This document shows, in pieces, positions 40,056-49,188 of a stretch of DNA of 64,000 nucleotides. The first letter of the stretch is position 1. Each line of letters starts with the position of its first letter. The notes under the pieces are model-generated. The model made no database searches. It was not told the origin of the DNA and saw only the letters and a program-made list of their open reading frames with translations. Made by a program: the position numbers and the translations under genes. The DNA is from Micromonospora tulbaghiae (lineage in GTDB: Bacteria > Actinomycetota > Actinomycetes > Mycobacteriales > Micromonosporaceae), in assembly GCF_900091605.1 (NCBI RefSeq), contig NZ_FMCQ01000004.1, positions 186,001-250,000 on the forward strand, in the 5' to 3' direction.

Positions 40056-41561
40056 TCAGCGGGCCTGCTCCTCGCCGTACTCCCCGAACCACCTCGCCAG
40101 CCGACCCCGGCGGCTCACCGCCCGCAGCCGCCGCTCGGTCTCGTCCCGAACGCCGGCGGTGGCGACGATGAGCAGGCTGTCCCCGACCTTGAGCCGGGTA
40201 TCGGCGCCCGGCACGAAACCGACGCCGTCACGCAGCACGAGCGTCACCGCGGCGCCGACCGGCAGCCGCAGCTCGTCCACGTGCACCCCGGCCAGCCGCG
40301 ACCCGGTCGGCACCTCCAGCTGGAGCAGATCCGCGCGCATCCGTTCCAGCGGCGCGGTCTCCAGCAGGATCTCGCTCGCCTCCGCCGGCGCGGTCACCCC
40401 CAGCCGGCGGGCGGCCGGCGCCAGCGTCCCGGCCTGGAGCAACGTGAAGATCACCACCAGGACGAAGACGGCGTCGAACAGGCGGTCCGCCCCCGGCACG
40501 TGCAGCGACAGCGGGATGGTCGCCAGCACGACCGGCACCGCGCCGCGCAGCCCCGCCCAGGACAGGAACAGCTGCTCGCGCAGGTTCACCCGGAACGGCA
40601 ACGCGGACACCGCCACCGACAGCGGCCGGGCGAGCAGCAGCAGCGCCAGCCCGGTGATCACCGCCGGCAGCACCGCCGCGTCCAGCCGGCTCGGCGAGAC
40701 CAGCAGGCCGAGCAGCACGAACAGGCCGATCTGGGCCAGCCAGGCCAGCCCGTCGGCGAAACCGAGGATGGCCTGGCGGTGCGGCAGCCGCGAGTTGCCG
40801 AGCAGTACGCCCGCGACGTACACGGCGAGGAAACCCGAGGCGTGCAGCATCGAGCCGGCCGCGTACGCCAGCACGGTGAAGCCGACCACCGCGATCGGGT
40901 ACAGGCCGGCCGACGGCAGCGCGGCCCGGCGCAGCGCGTACCGGCCGGCCAGCCCGGCGCCGACCCCGACCGCCGCGCCGGCGCTCAGTTCGTAACCGAG
41001 CAGCAGCACCTCGTACCACCAGGGGTGGGCGGCCTCGACCCCGGCGCGGGACAGCAGCAGCACCAGCAGCACGACCGGGGCGTCGTTCACCCCGGACTCG
41101 GCCTCCAGCGCGGCCACCAGCCGGGGCGGCAGGCGCAACCGGCGCAGCGTGGCGAACACGGCCGCGGCGTCGGTGGAGGAGAGCACCGCGCCGTAGAGCA
41201 GCGACAGCCGCCAGTCCAGGCCCAGCAGCAGGTGCACCACCACGCCGACGACCACGATGCTGACCACGACGCCGACCGTGGACAGCGCCGCCGTCAGTCC
41301 CAGCACCGGCCGCAACGTGCTCCACCGCGCGGTCAGGCCGCCCTCCGCGATGATCACGATGAGCGCGCAGAAGCCGAGCACCCGGGTCAGCTCGACGTCG
41401 TCGAACCGGATGCCCAGGCCGGCCTCGCCGAGCAGCACGCCGAGCGCCAGGTAGACCAGCAGACTCGGTACGCCGAGCCGGGTGGAGAACCGCACCGCGC
41501 CCACCGCGACCAGCAGCACGGCGGCGCCCACGAGCAGCGCGACGTCGAGCCCCGGGGTCAT
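40056..41561 (-). CDS. CPA1-type potassium or sodium/proton antiporter with C-terminal RCK_C domain
   Basis: A 501-aa protein with 12-13 membrane helices. YGAVLSSTDAAAVFATL and LEAESGVNDAPVVLLVLLL hold the ion-binding Asp residues of the NhaP/CvrA family (the ND motif). A later AGLRGAVPVVLATIPL segment also fits. The last about 100 residues, starting near LERMRADLLQLEVPTGSRLAG, form a TrkA_C/RCK_C ligand-binding domain (VDELRLPVGAAVTLVLRDG; LKVGDSLLIVA). The fusion is typical of NhaP2/CvrA antiporters, which control cytoplasmic K+ or pH. K+ specificity is inferred. Confidence 0.93.
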   Translation of the reverse strand: MTPGLDVALLVGAAVLLVAVGAVRFSTRLGVPSLLVYLALGVLLGEAGLGIRFDDVELTRVLGFCALIVIIAEGGLTARWSTLRPVLGLTAALSTVGVVVSIVVVGVVVHLLLGLDWRLSLLYGAVLSSTDAAAVFATLRRLRLPPRLVAALEAESGVNDAPVVLLVLLLSRAGVEAAHPWWYEVLLLGYELSAGAAVGVGAGLAGRYALRRAALPSAGLYPIAVVGFTVLAYAAGSMLHASGFLAVYVAGVLLGNSRLPHRQAILGFADGLAWLAQIGLFVLLGLLVSPSRLDAAVLPAVITGLALLLLARPLSVAVSALPFRVNLREQLFLSWAGLRGAVPVVLATIPLSLHVPGADRLFDAVFVLVVIFTLLQAGTLAPAARRLGVTAPAEASEILLETAPLERMRADLLQLEVPTGSRLAGVHVDELRLPVGAAVTLVLRDGVGFVPGADTRLKVGDSLLIVATAGVRDETERRLRAVSRRGRLARWFGEYGEEQAR

Positions 41562-41583
41562 CGCCGGCCGGCCCGACCGGACC

Positions 41584-41892
41584 TCACGCCGTGCTGCCGT
41601 CGCGCAGCCGGCGCAGCACCTCGGGCAGCCCGTCGTGCGGGCGCTCGACCAGGAACAGCTTGTCGCGGCTGGCCGCGCCGGAGCGCAGCGAGACGGTCGC
41701 CGGCCGGACGCCGAGCGCGTCGGCCAGCGCGCGCCGGGCCGCCTCGGTGGCGCGGCCGTCCACAGCGGGCGCGTGCACCGCGACGACGAGCGCGGGACCG
41801 TACGGCCCGTCGAACCGCCCGCCCACCCGGGCGCGGGAGGCCCCGGGCTTCACCCGCACCGCCACGGTGAGTGTGTCGTCCGCGATCGTCAT
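41584..41892 (-). CDS. DUF167 (YggU-family) protein
   Basis: A 102-aa protein: AVRVKPGASRARVGG, VVAVHAPAVDGRATEAARRA and VRPATVSLRSGAASRDKLFLV are the three DUF167 blocks in order. The family is a small alpha/beta fold of unknown function. ATG 41892 is used; the frame extends upstream 19 codons without a sensible start. Three bases separate it from the stop of the preceding membrane protein, suggesting one transcript. Confidence 0.88.
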   Translation of the reverse strand: MTIADDTLTVAVRVKPGASRARVGGRFDGPYGPALVVAVHAPAVDGRATEAARRALADALGVRPATVSLRSGAASRDKLFLVERPHDGLPEVLRRLRDGSTA

Positions 41893-41894
41893 GG

Positions 41895-42614
41895 TCAGCG
41901 GGGCCGGGCCTCGGCGAGCAGCGTGGTGGCGGCGGCGCAGCGCGCACACGGGGTGAAGCCCAGCGCGACCGCCTCGGCGACGGGCAGCGGTTCGTCCTGC
42001 CGGCCCACGAGGTGCGGGCAGTCGGGCAGGTGGAAGCGGGGGTGGCCGTCGACCACCAGGACCTCGTCGGGCAGCCGGACCAGCCGGGCGACCTCACCGG
42101 TGGAGAGGAACTCGGCCGGTGGGTCGCCGTCGAACGCCTCCCCCGGTGCGGGCGAGGTGGGGCGTGCGGTCTCCGGCACGCGCGGGCCGGGCGGTGAGTA
42201 GGGGGTCGCGTCCGCGACCACCGGATCCGGCGCCGTGTAGGGCTCGGCGTCGAACGGCTCGGCCGGCGGCGAGTACGCGGCCGGCGGCGGGGCGTCGTCC
42301 GGCTCGATCACCGGCGACCCGGGCGGTTGCCGCCACCCGGATCCGCCGGCGCCGACCGTGGACGTGTGGTGCGGGACCGGGCTCACCGGTTCGTCCGGGG
42401 ACGGGACGGTGTGCGAGGTCCGCATTCGCGGCCCGGCCTCCCGGCCGGCCGTGGCCCGCGTCGCGGCGGCCTGGCGGGCGAACGCGACGAAGGCGACGGC
42501 GGACAGCAGGCTGGCCGCGATCGAGACGATGAGCAGGATGCTGGACCCGCCGGCGAGGCCGGCGACCAGCAGCACGACCGCGACGAGGATGAGCAGGATG
42601 CTGGCGGCTACCAC
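41895..42614 (-). CDS. Membrane protein with C-terminal His/Cys motif
   Basis: A 239-aa protein. Two N-terminal hydrophobic helices (ILLILVAVVLLVAGLAG; LLIVSIAASLLSAVAFVAF) lead to a long Pro/Glu/Asp-rich linker and a compact C-terminal domain. This domain reads VDGHPRFHLPDCPHLVGRQ, then PLPVAEAVALGFTPCARC. The His-x5-Cys and Cys-x2-Cys spacing suggests a metal site, as in small zinc-knuckle or Ada-like modules. I do not know a function. The start is GTG 42614. Confidence 0.72.
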   Translation of the reverse strand: MVAASILLILVAVVLLVAGLAGGSSILLIVSIAASLLSAVAFVAFARQAAATRATAGREAGPRMRTSHTVPSPDEPVSPVPHHTSTVGAGGSGWRQPPGSPVIEPDDAPPPAAYSPPAEPFDAEPYTAPDPVVADATPYSPPGPRVPETARPTSPAPGEAFDGDPPAEFLSTGEVARLVRLPDEVLVVDGHPRFHLPDCPHLVGRQDEPLPVAEAVALGFTPCARCAAATTLLAEARPR

Positions 42615-42686
42615 GGCTCACCCCCGGCCGCGTCGTGTCGGTCTGGGCGGTCGGTGGCCGTCACGGGGACGGCCACCGACGCGGGA

Positions 42687-43490
42687 TCAGCGGCCGGACT
42701 CGAGCGAGCCCGCGCGGCCACCGCCGTAGGAGCCGGCGAGGCCGGCCGCGGCGAGACCGTTGCTGCCGGTGGCACGGTTGCCCTCGGTGCGGTTCATCTC
42801 CACCTCGAGACCCTGGCCGCGACCGTCGAGGTCACGCAGCTGGCTCTCCAGGTACGCCTTGAGGCGGGTGCGGTACTCGCGCTCGAACTGCTTGAGCTCC
42901 TCGATGTGCTTCTGCAGCGCGGTGCGCTTGGCGTCCAGGCCGCCCATGGCCTCCTGGTGCCGCTGGCGGGCGTCCCGCTCCAGGGCGTCGGCCTTGGCGC
43001 GCGCCTCCCGGGTGACCTCCTCGGCCTTGGAACGGGCCTCGGAGAGCAGCTGGTCGGCCTCGCGACGGGCGTCGGAGACGTGGTCGTCGGCGGTGCGCTG
43101 GGCCATCATGAGCACCCGCAGCGCCTGCTGCTCGCCGTCAGCGGTCACGCCGGCCGGGCCGCCCTGCGTGCGGACCTGCTCCAGCTCGGCCTGCATCGCG
43201 CGGGCCGCCTGCTCGGCGGCCGCCTTGTCGCGCTGCACCCGGTCGAGCTGGGCCTTGACGTCGTTGAGCTCCGCCGCGAGGCGGGCGTCGCCGCCGGGGC
43301 CGGCGGGAGCGCCACCCCGACCGCCGCGCTCCACCTGGGCGCGCAGCTCGTTGTTCTCCTCGATCAGACGGGCCAGCTCGCGCTCGACCTCGTCCAGGAA
43401 GGCGTCGACCTCCTCCTCGTCATACCCCCGCTTGCCGATCGGCGGCTTTTTGAAGGCGACGTTGTGGACGTCGGCCGGGGTCAGCGGCAT
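42687..43490 (-). CDS. divIVA: DivIVA/Wag31 polar growth scaffold
   Basis: A 267-aa coiled-coil protein. The N-terminal lipid-binding DivIVA domain (LTPADVHNVAFKKPPIGKRG, then YDEEEVDAFLDEVERELARL) is followed by a Gly-rich break and a long coiled coil (about residues 85-220). In actinobacteria it marks growing poles and recruits the cell-wall machinery. It sits at the downstream end of the ftsZ-yggS-sepF-yggT group, the standard actinobacterial order. Confidence 0.95.
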   Translation of the reverse strand: MPLTPADVHNVAFKKPPIGKRGYDEEEVDAFLDEVERELARLIEENNELRAQVERGGRGGAPAGPGGDARLAAELNDVKAQLDRVQRDKAAAEQAARAMQAELEQVRTQGGPAGVTADGEQQALRVLMMAQRTADDHVSDARREADQLLSEARSKAEEVTREARAKADALERDARQRHQEAMGGLDAKRTALQKHIEELKQFEREYRTRLKAYLESQLRDLDGRGQGLEVEMNRTEGNRATGSNGLAAAGLAGSYGGGRAGSLESGR

Positions 43491-43531
43491 CGAAACTCCT
43501 CGGGTCAGTTGCGGCCGCGAAAGCGCTCTGG

Positions 43532-43837
43532 TCAGGCAAACGCGAAGATCAGGCGCCTAAACACGAACTCCATCAGCACGAACAGGATAACCAGGAGCAC
43601 AAGGGAGGCCAGGTCGATGCTCACGGTACCAATTCGCAGTGGCGGGATCACACGCCTCAACGCTCGCAGGGGCGGATCAGTGACGCTCCACACGACTTCC
43701 AGTCCCGCCGACGCTCCCCGGCCCGGTTGCCAGCGGCGACCATAGGCCAGCACCGCCCCCATAACAAATCGCGCCAAAAGGACAATTAGGAAGATGTACA
43801 GCAACAGGTAGAGCACCTGGAACAGGATCGACAACAC
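43532..43837 (-). CDS. YggT-family membrane protein
   Basis: A 101-aa protein with two hydrophobic segments (FQVLYLLLYIFLIVLLARFV; LVLLVILFVLMEFVFRRLIF) and the central VTDPPLRALRRVIPPLRIG motif that defines YggT. The family is found next to sepF and divIVA in many Gram-positives and is thought to act in division or osmotic tolerance, without biochemical proof. It begins 29 bp after the sepF stop. Confidence 0.93.
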   Translation of the reverse strand: MLSILFQVLYLLLYIFLIVLLARFVMGAVLAYGRRWQPGRGASAGLEVVWSVTDPPLRALRRVIPPLRIGTVSIDLASLVLLVILFVLMEFVFRRLIFAFA

Positions 43838-43865
43838 GGCAGGCGACGTCCCTCGGTCGTGCGGC

Positions 43866-44567
43866 TCAGCTCAGGCTGAAGAAGCCGCCCTCAGCGATCT
43901 TGGCCTTGTCCTCCGCGGTGACCTGGACGTTGGCCGGTGAGAGCAGGAACACCCGGTTGGTCACGCGCTCGATCGTACCGCGCAGACCGAACGCGAGCCC
44001 GGCGGCGAAGTCGACCAGTCGGCGGGCGTCCGCCTCGTCCATCTCGGTGAGATTGATGATCACCGGTACGCCGTCGCGGAAGTGCTCGCCGATGGTCCGC
44101 GCCTCGCGGTACGTGGTCGGGTGCAGCGTGGTGATCTGGTAGCGCTGCTCGTCCTCCGGCGCCACGCGCTCCCGCTCGCGCGGCTGGGCCTGCGGCGCGA
44201 GCGCGAGGTTGTCCCGGGTGTGGTAGGTCAGGGCGCCCGAGGTGTCACCGGCGGAGGACCGGGTGATCGACCGCACGCTGGACCGCTCGGCCCGCTCCGG
44301 GCGCTCGGACTCGGCCCGGTCGGCGTCGACCGCGCGGCTGGAGGCGCGCTCGGACAGCCGGCCCCGGTCGCCGAGCCGGCTCCGCGTCGTCGGCGGCTCC
44401 TCGGCCTCGTCGTCGTCCTCGTCGGCGAACTCCTCGGCGTACCGGCTCGACCGGTAGCGCGACGAGTCCCGGTAGCCACCCTTGTCGTAGCCACCGTCCT
44501 CGTACGCCCGCTCGTCGTCCTCCTCGACGAGACCGAGCCAGACCCCCGCCTTGCGCAGTGCACCCAT
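43866..44567 (-). CDS. sepF: SepF, FtsZ membrane anchor
   Basis: A 233-aa protein. The N-terminal amphipathic helix (MGALRKAGVWLGLVEEDD) should bind the membrane. A long acidic/Arg-Ser-rich linker follows, and the C-terminal 90 residues form the SepF core (ITTLHPTTYREARTIGEHFR, VPVIINLTEMDEADARRLVD, FAAGLAFGLRGTIERV). In actinobacteria, which lack FtsA, SepF links FtsZ to the membrane and is essential for division. ATG 44567 is preceded by GGAAGGG. The 193-bp gap upstream (44568-44760) is partly AT-rich near 44727-44750 and probably holds its promoter, but I cannot define hexamers. Confidence 0.95.
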   Translation of the reverse strand: MGALRKAGVWLGLVEEDDERAYEDGGYDKGGYRDSSRYRSSRYAEEFADEDDDEAEEPPTTRSRLGDRGRLSERASSRAVDADRAESERPERAERSSVRSITRSSAGDTSGALTYHTRDNLALAPQAQPRERERVAPEDEQRYQITTLHPTTYREARTIGEHFRDGVPVIINLTEMDEADARRLVDFAAGLAFGLRGTIERVTNRVFLLSPANVQVTAEDKAKIAEGGFFSLS

Positions 44568-44760
44568 CCCCGCGCCCTTCCGTCCGCCGTGCGGCACGCG
44601 CCCCCGTGCCGTGTCGCTTGATCACGAGTGGACGATCATGCCCACCGGACCGGATCGGCAATCCCCTGACGCGCGGTTCGCGGTCCGCCCGTCACGGCCC
44701 CCGGCTACGGGAACGCCGTCCTGAACAACACTGATGTAATTTGCTTCCGTCGTGCTGAGG

Positions 44761-45507
44761 CTACCGCAGCGCAGGGCGCATTCCGAGCAACGCGCTGCCG
44801 ACACGGACATGTGTCGCGCCGTGCCCGATCGCGCTCTCCAGGTCTCCGCTCATGCCCGCCGACAGCACCGTCGCGCCCGGATGGTCGGCCCGCAGTGCCG
44901 CCGCCACCTCGGCCAGCCGGGCGAACGCCCGGTCCGGCTCCCAGCCCAGCGGCGCCACCGCCATCAGGCCCGCCAGCCGCAGACCGTCGGCGCCGGCCAC
45001 CGCCGCGGCCACCGGGTCGAGCCCTCGCTGCGGATCGGCCGCGCCGGGCAGCGCCCCGCCCCGGTCCGGGTCGCCGTCGATGCTCACCTGCACCAGCACG
45101 TCCAGCGGCCGGTCCCGGACCGCGCCGGCGGCGGCGTCCAGCGCGGCGGCCAGCCGGACGCTGTCCACCGACTGGACCACGTCGGCGTACCGGACCACCG
45201 AGCGGGCCTTGTTGCGCTGCAACTGGCCGATGAAGTGCCAGCGCGGCGTGGCCCCGGCGTCGGCGACCGCCTCCGCCTTCGGCGCCGCCTCCTGGTCGCG
45301 GTTCTCCCCGACGTCGGTCACGCCGAGCCCGGCCAGCGCGACCACGTCCGCCGCCGGGTACGTCTTGGTCACCGCGACCAGGGTGACCTCGTCGCGCGGC
45401 CGCCCGGCCGCCGCGCAGGCGTCGGCGATGCGGGCCCGGACCCGGGCCAGGCCGGCCGCGAGTTCGGCGCGCCGCTCGGGCCGCACCGCCGTCTGTGACT
45501 CCGTCAT
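44761..45507 (-). CDS. YggS/PLPBP-family PLP homeostasis protein
   Basis: A 248-aa single-domain TIM barrel of the alanine-racemase fold: VTLVAVTKTYPA holds the PLP lysine, then GENRDQEA, WHFIGQLQRNKAR, LMAVAP and SAGMSGDLESAIGHGATHVRVGSALLG. These proteins bind PLP and regulate its homeostasis without racemase activity. It begins 10 bp after the ftsZ stop, as in most actinobacterial dcw clusters. Confidence 0.94.
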   Translation of the reverse strand: MTESQTAVRPERRAELAAGLARVRARIADACAAAGRPRDEVTLVAVTKTYPAADVVALAGLGVTDVGENRDQEAAPKAEAVADAGATPRWHFIGQLQRNKARSVVRYADVVQSVDSVRLAAALDAAAGAVRDRPLDVLVQVSIDGDPDRGGALPGAADPQRGLDPVAAAVAGADGLRLAGLMAVAPLGWEPDRAFARLAEVAAALRADHPGATVLSAGMSGDLESAIGHGATHVRVGSALLGMRPALR

Positions 45508-45516
45508 CGGCGCGGC

Positions 45517-46632
45517 TCAGGACCCGTTCTTGAGGAAGTCGGGCACGTCGACGTCGTCGAAGAGCACCCGGCGCGACGGCTGCTGCGGCGCCGGCATGGT
45601 GGCCGGCGGACTCGCCGGCGCATTCGGCTGGGCCGGCGGGTTCTGGTTGCTCTTGCGCGGCGACTCGACCGCCTTGTACGCCGGCGTGCCCCCGTCGAAG
45701 CCCGCCGCGATCACGGTGACCCGCACCTCGTCGCCGAGCGCGTCGTCGATGACCGCGCCGAAGATGATGTTCGCGTCCGGGTGGGCCGCGTCGGTGACCA
45801 GCTGCGCCGCGTCGTTGATCTCGAACAGGCCCAGGTCCGACCCGCCGGCGATGGAGAGCAGCACGCCGCGCGCGCCGTCCATGCTCTGCTCCAGCAGCGG
45901 GCTGGAGATGGCCGCCTCGGCCGCCTCGACGGCGCGGTTCTCGCCCCGGGCGCTGCCGATGCCCATGAGCGCGCTGCCCGCGCCGCTCATCACGCTCTTC
46001 ACGTCGGCGAAGTCCAGGTTGATCAGACCCGGCGTGGTGATCAGGTCGGTGATGCCCTGGACACCGGAGAGGAGCACCTGGTCGGCGGTGCGGAACGCGT
46101 CCATCATGGAGATGTTGCGGTCGCCGAGCGCGAGCAGCCGGTCGTTCGGGATCACGATGAGCGTGTCGCACTGGTTGCGCAGTTCCTCGATGCCCGCCTC
46201 GGCCTGGACCTGCCGGCGCTTGCCCTCGAACGAGAACGGCCGGGTGACGACGCCGATGGTGAGCGCGCCGAGCTTGCGGGCGATGTTCGCCACGACCGGC
46301 GCGCCGCCGGTGCCGGTGCCGCCGCCCTCGCCGCAGGTGACGAACACCATGTCGGCGCCCTTGAGGACCTCTTCGATCTCGTCGCGGTGGTCCTCGGCGG
46401 CGTTCTTGCCGACGTCCGGGTTGGCGCCCGCGCCCAGTCCCCGGGTCAGCTCCCGGCCCACGTCGAGCTTCACGTCGGCGTCGCTCATCAGCAACGCCTG
46501 CGCGTCGGTGTTGATCGCGATGAACTCGACGCCCTTGAGCCCAACCTCGATCATCCGGTTGACGGCGTTGACGCCGCCGCCCCCGATGCCGACGACCTTG
46601 ATGACCGCCAGGTAGTTGTGCGGAGGTGTCAT
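45517..46632 (-). CDS. ftsZ: Cell division GTPase FtsZ
   Basis: The tubulin-like protein that forms the Z ring. The 371-aa product has [16 protein letters not shown], the GTP-binding tubulin motif [15 protein letters not shown], the T7-loop [15 protein letters not shown] with catalytic Asp residues, and a C-terminal [13 protein letters not shown] tail, the SepF/FtsW-binding peptide. The start is ATG 46632. A strong promoter lies 86-114 bp upstream, so ftsZ can be transcribed independently of the upstream dcw genes. Confidence 0.98.
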   Translation of the reverse strand: MTPPHNYLAVIKVVGIGGGGVNAVNRMIEVGLKGVEFIAINTDAQALLMSDADVKLDVGRELTRGLGAGANPDVGKNAAEDHRDEIEEVLKGADMVFVTCGEGGGTGTGGAPVVANIARKLGALTIGVVTRPFSFEGKRRQVQAEAGIEELRNQCDTLIVIPNDRLLALGDRNISMMDAFRTADQVLLSGVQGITDLITTPGLINLDFADVKSVMSGAGSALMGIGSARGENRAVEAAEAAISSPLLEQSMDGARGVLLSIAGGSDLGLFEINDAAQLVTDAAHPDANIIFGAVIDDALGDEVRVTVIAAGFDGGTPAYKAVESPRKSNQNPPAQPNAPASPPATMPAPQQPSRRVLFDDVDVPDFLKNGS

Positions 46633-46717
46633 CTCCGGTCCTTTCCCTTCGAGATTGGCATGGGCCGACCCCACACGGCTTGGCCGGATCAGCGGCCTCC
46701 GACGGCTGAACCCTCAC

Positions 46718-46746
46718 CCTCTACTAGAGGCTTAGAGTTATGTCAA
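46718..46746 (-). promoter_or_regulatory. ftsZ promoter
   Basis: Minus-strand TTGACA (46746-46741), a 17-bp spacer and TAGAGG (46723-46718) in an AT-richer patch. The -35 is a perfect consensus, rare in this GC-rich DNA. The transcript would have a leader of about 80 bases. The rest of the 228-bp ftsQ-ftsZ gap shows no other clear signal. Confidence 0.7.
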
Positions 46747-46860
46747 CCACTGATCTCTTCGGGGCAACGTATGCGCCGCCGCGCCAGGAGCCAAGGACCT
46801 GTTCCGGCGTGTCGCAGACCTAGCGACCGGGGACACAGCGCACACTCGCTGAGCCGCGGG

Positions 46861-47679
46861 TCACTCGAACGTGACCACGTCCGGCGCGCTGACGTCGATC
46901 CGGTCGGCCTTGCGGCTCAGCAACGCGGTGGCCACGGTGGACTTGTCGGTCCCCCGGGAGGCGTCGCCCCAGAACACCTGACGCTCGCCGCGCAGCATCA
47001 GCGTGATCCGGGCCAGCCCGGCCACGTCCACCGCGACCAGCTCCGCGCGCAGCTTCTCCCCCAGCGCGGCGAGCACCGCCAGCCCGGCCCGCGTACCCGG
47101 ATCGTCGGGGCCCGGCCGAGCCACCTTGACCAGCGGCAACCCGTCCGGCGCCCGGTCCAGCCGCTGGAACACCACACCCGCGCCGTCGACCACCACGAAG
47201 CCGTCGCCCTGCGGCACCGCCGCCACCGGGGTGCGCTCCTGCACCCGGATCACGAGCGTGCCCGGCCACTCCCGCTCCACTGTGGCGCGGGCCACCGGGG
47301 GCAGCGTGCCGACCTTGCGCGCGGTCGCGTCCAGGTCCACCCGGGCCAGCGGCGCGTTGTCCGGCACCGCGGCGGCGTCGCGGATCTGCACCGGGGTGAC
47401 CAGCCGCGCGCCGACCACCCGTACCTCGCGCACCCCGAACAGGCCGGTGCCCAGCACCGTCCACGTCACCAGGCCCGCGACGGCGAGCACCGCGGCGGCG
47501 ACCGCCCAGGGCAGCGCGGCCCGCATCCGCCGCTGCCGGGCCCGGGCCATGAACCGGCGGGTCGACGGCGGCACGGCGTCCGCGTTCGCCCGAACCAGCT
47601 GCCAGCGCCGGGCCGGACTGCGCCGCCCGCCGCCGCCGTCCGGTCCGGGGGTACGGCCGCGGGCCGGACCGGGACTCAT
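46861..47679 (-). CDS. ftsQ: Cell division protein FtsQ
   Basis: A 272-aa bitopic membrane protein of the divisome. It has a basic cytoplasmic N-terminus, one membrane helix (ALPWAVAAAVLAVAGLVTWTV, about residues 53-74), and a POTRA domain (VREVRVVGARLVTPVQIRDA). The FtsQ beta domain (WPGTLVIRVQERTPVAAVP; DGAGVVFQRL) follows. ATG 47679 overlaps the murC stop (ATGA). Confidence 0.94.
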   Translation of the reverse strand: MSPGPARGRTPGPDGGGGRRSPARRWQLVRANADAVPPSTRRFMARARQRRMRAALPWAVAAAVLAVAGLVTWTVLGTGLFGVREVRVVGARLVTPVQIRDAAAVPDNAPLARVDLDATARKVGTLPPVARATVEREWPGTLVIRVQERTPVAAVPQGDGFVVVDGAGVVFQRLDRAPDGLPLVKVARPGPDDPGTRAGLAVLAALGEKLRAELVAVDVAGLARITLMLRGERQVFWGDASRGTDKSTVATALLSRKADRIDVSAPDVVTFE

Positions 47680-49157
47680 CCGGCGGGGGTCGCCGCGCCG
47701 TCCGGGTCGACGCCGGCGCCCAGCCCCGTGCCCCCGGCGGAGCGGGCGAGCAGGGCGTCGAGCAACTGGTCCCCCATCAGCGAGGTCGGCGGCGCGCCCA
47801 TGGTCACCACCACGTCGCCGGTCCGCGCCCGCCGGACCACCTCGCCCGGCACGTCGTCCCACGCCTCGACGAACACCTTGCGCTCGACCGGCAGCGGCAC
47901 CTCCTGGATCAGCGCGGCCGAGCCCTCGCCGGGGCGGCGCGTCTCGCCGGGGCCGAAGACCTCCAGCAGCACCACCTCGTCGGCGATGCCGAGCGCGGCG
48001 GCGATCTCCGCCTGGTTGTCGCGGGTGCGGTAGAGCCGGTACGGCTGGAACACCACGAGCAGCCGGCCGTCGCCGGCCACCTCGCGCAGCGTCTGCAACG
48101 CCAGCGTCATCGAGGTCGGGTGGTAGGCGTACTCGTCGTAGACCAGCACGCCGTCCGCGGCGCCCTTGCGCTCGAAGCGGCGCCGCACGCCCGGGAACGC
48201 GCCGAGCGCGGCCTCCGCCGCGGCCACCGGCAGTTCCAGCAGGTACGCGGCGAGCACCGCGGCGGCGCTGTTGAGCGCCATGTGCCGGCCCGGTACGGGC
48301 AGCCGGATCTCACCCAGCGGCCGGCCCTCGACCTCGGCCTGGTAGCGCACCCCGTGCGCGGACGACACGACCTCGCTCATCCGCAGGTCCGCGTCGGCGG
48401 ACTCGCCGTACGTCCAGACCCGGCGGCCCTCGGCGCGCAGCGTCTCGGCCAGCCGGCGCCCGCCCGCGTCGTCGGCGCAGGTGATCACGAAGCCGGCCGG
48501 GTCGGTGAGCCGGGCGAACTCGGCGAACGCCGCCTCCAGGGTGGCCAGGTCGCCGTAGGTGTTGAGGTGGTCCGCCTCGATGTTCGTGACGATCGACACG
48601 AACGGCCGGTAGATGAGGAACGAGCGGTCGCTCTCGTCCGCCTCGACCACGAAGTGCTCGCCGGTGCCGTGGTGCGCGCCGGAACCCACCTCGGAGATCT
48701 CGCCGCCGATAACGAACGACGGGTCGGTGCCGGCCTGCTGGAGCACCATGGTGACCATCGAGGTGGTGGACGTCTTGCCGTGGGTGCCGGCCACCGCCAC
48801 CGTGCGGCGGCCGGTCATCGCGGCGGCGAGCGCCTCGGAGCGGTGCAGCACCCGCAGACCCCGCCGGCGCGCCTCGACCATCTCCAGGTGGTCCTGCGGG
48901 ATGGCCGAGGAATAGACCACCGTGTCCACCCCGTCGAGGTTGGACGCCTCGTGGCTGGAGTGGATGGTGCCGCCGAGCGCCCGCAGGCCGGCCAGCGACG
49001 GCCACTCCCGCAGCTCGCTGCCGGAGACCGGCAGGCCCCGGGTGAGGAAGAGCCGGGCCAGCCCGGCCATCCCGACGCCGCCCACCCCGATCAGGTGGAT
49101 CCGGCCCAGGTCCTCCGCCGTCATGGTGCCGGCGGGCGTGAACTGCGCGGTGTTCAT
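47676..49157 (-). CDS. murC: UDP-N-acetylmuramate-L-alanine ligase
   Basis: MurC adds L-Ala to UDP-MurNAc. The 493-aa three-domain ligase has the UDP-binding HLIGVGGVGMAGLARL, the ATP loop VAGTHGKTSTTSMV, VVEADESDRSF, ITNIEADHLNTYG and VYDEYAYHPTSM. The terminal HPTS-type motif and the HLIGIGG N-terminus distinguish MurC from MurD/E/F. It lies 31 bp after murG and overlaps ftsQ. Confidence 0.97.
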   Translation of the reverse strand: MNTAQFTPAGTMTAEDLGRIHLIGVGGVGMAGLARLFLTRGLPVSGSELREWPSLAGLRALGGTIHSSHEASNLDGVDTVVYSSAIPQDHLEMVEARRRGLRVLHRSEALAAAMTGRRTVAVAGTHGKTSTTSMVTMVLQQAGTDPSFVIGGEISEVGSGAHHGTGEHFVVEADESDRSFLIYRPFVSIVTNIEADHLNTYGDLATLEAAFAEFARLTDPAGFVITCADDAGGRRLAETLRAEGRRVWTYGESADADLRMSEVVSSAHGVRYQAEVEGRPLGEIRLPVPGRHMALNSAAAVLAAYLLELPVAAAEAALGAFPGVRRRFERKGAADGVLVYDEYAYHPTSMTLALQTLREVAGDGRLLVVFQPYRLYRTRDNQAEIAAALGIADEVVLLEVFGPGETRRPGEGSAALIQEVPLPVERKVFVEAWDDVPGEVVRRARTGDVVVTMGAPPTSLMGDQLLDALLARSAGGTGLGAGVDPDGAATPAG

Positions 49158-49188
49158 CAGACGTACCTTCCCGTCGCGGTTTCCCTCA

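Noticed and set aside
39729..41870. 713-codon plus-strand frame rich in Arg/Gln/His
   Set aside because: Antisense to the antiporter and DksA-like genes; no recognisable domain.
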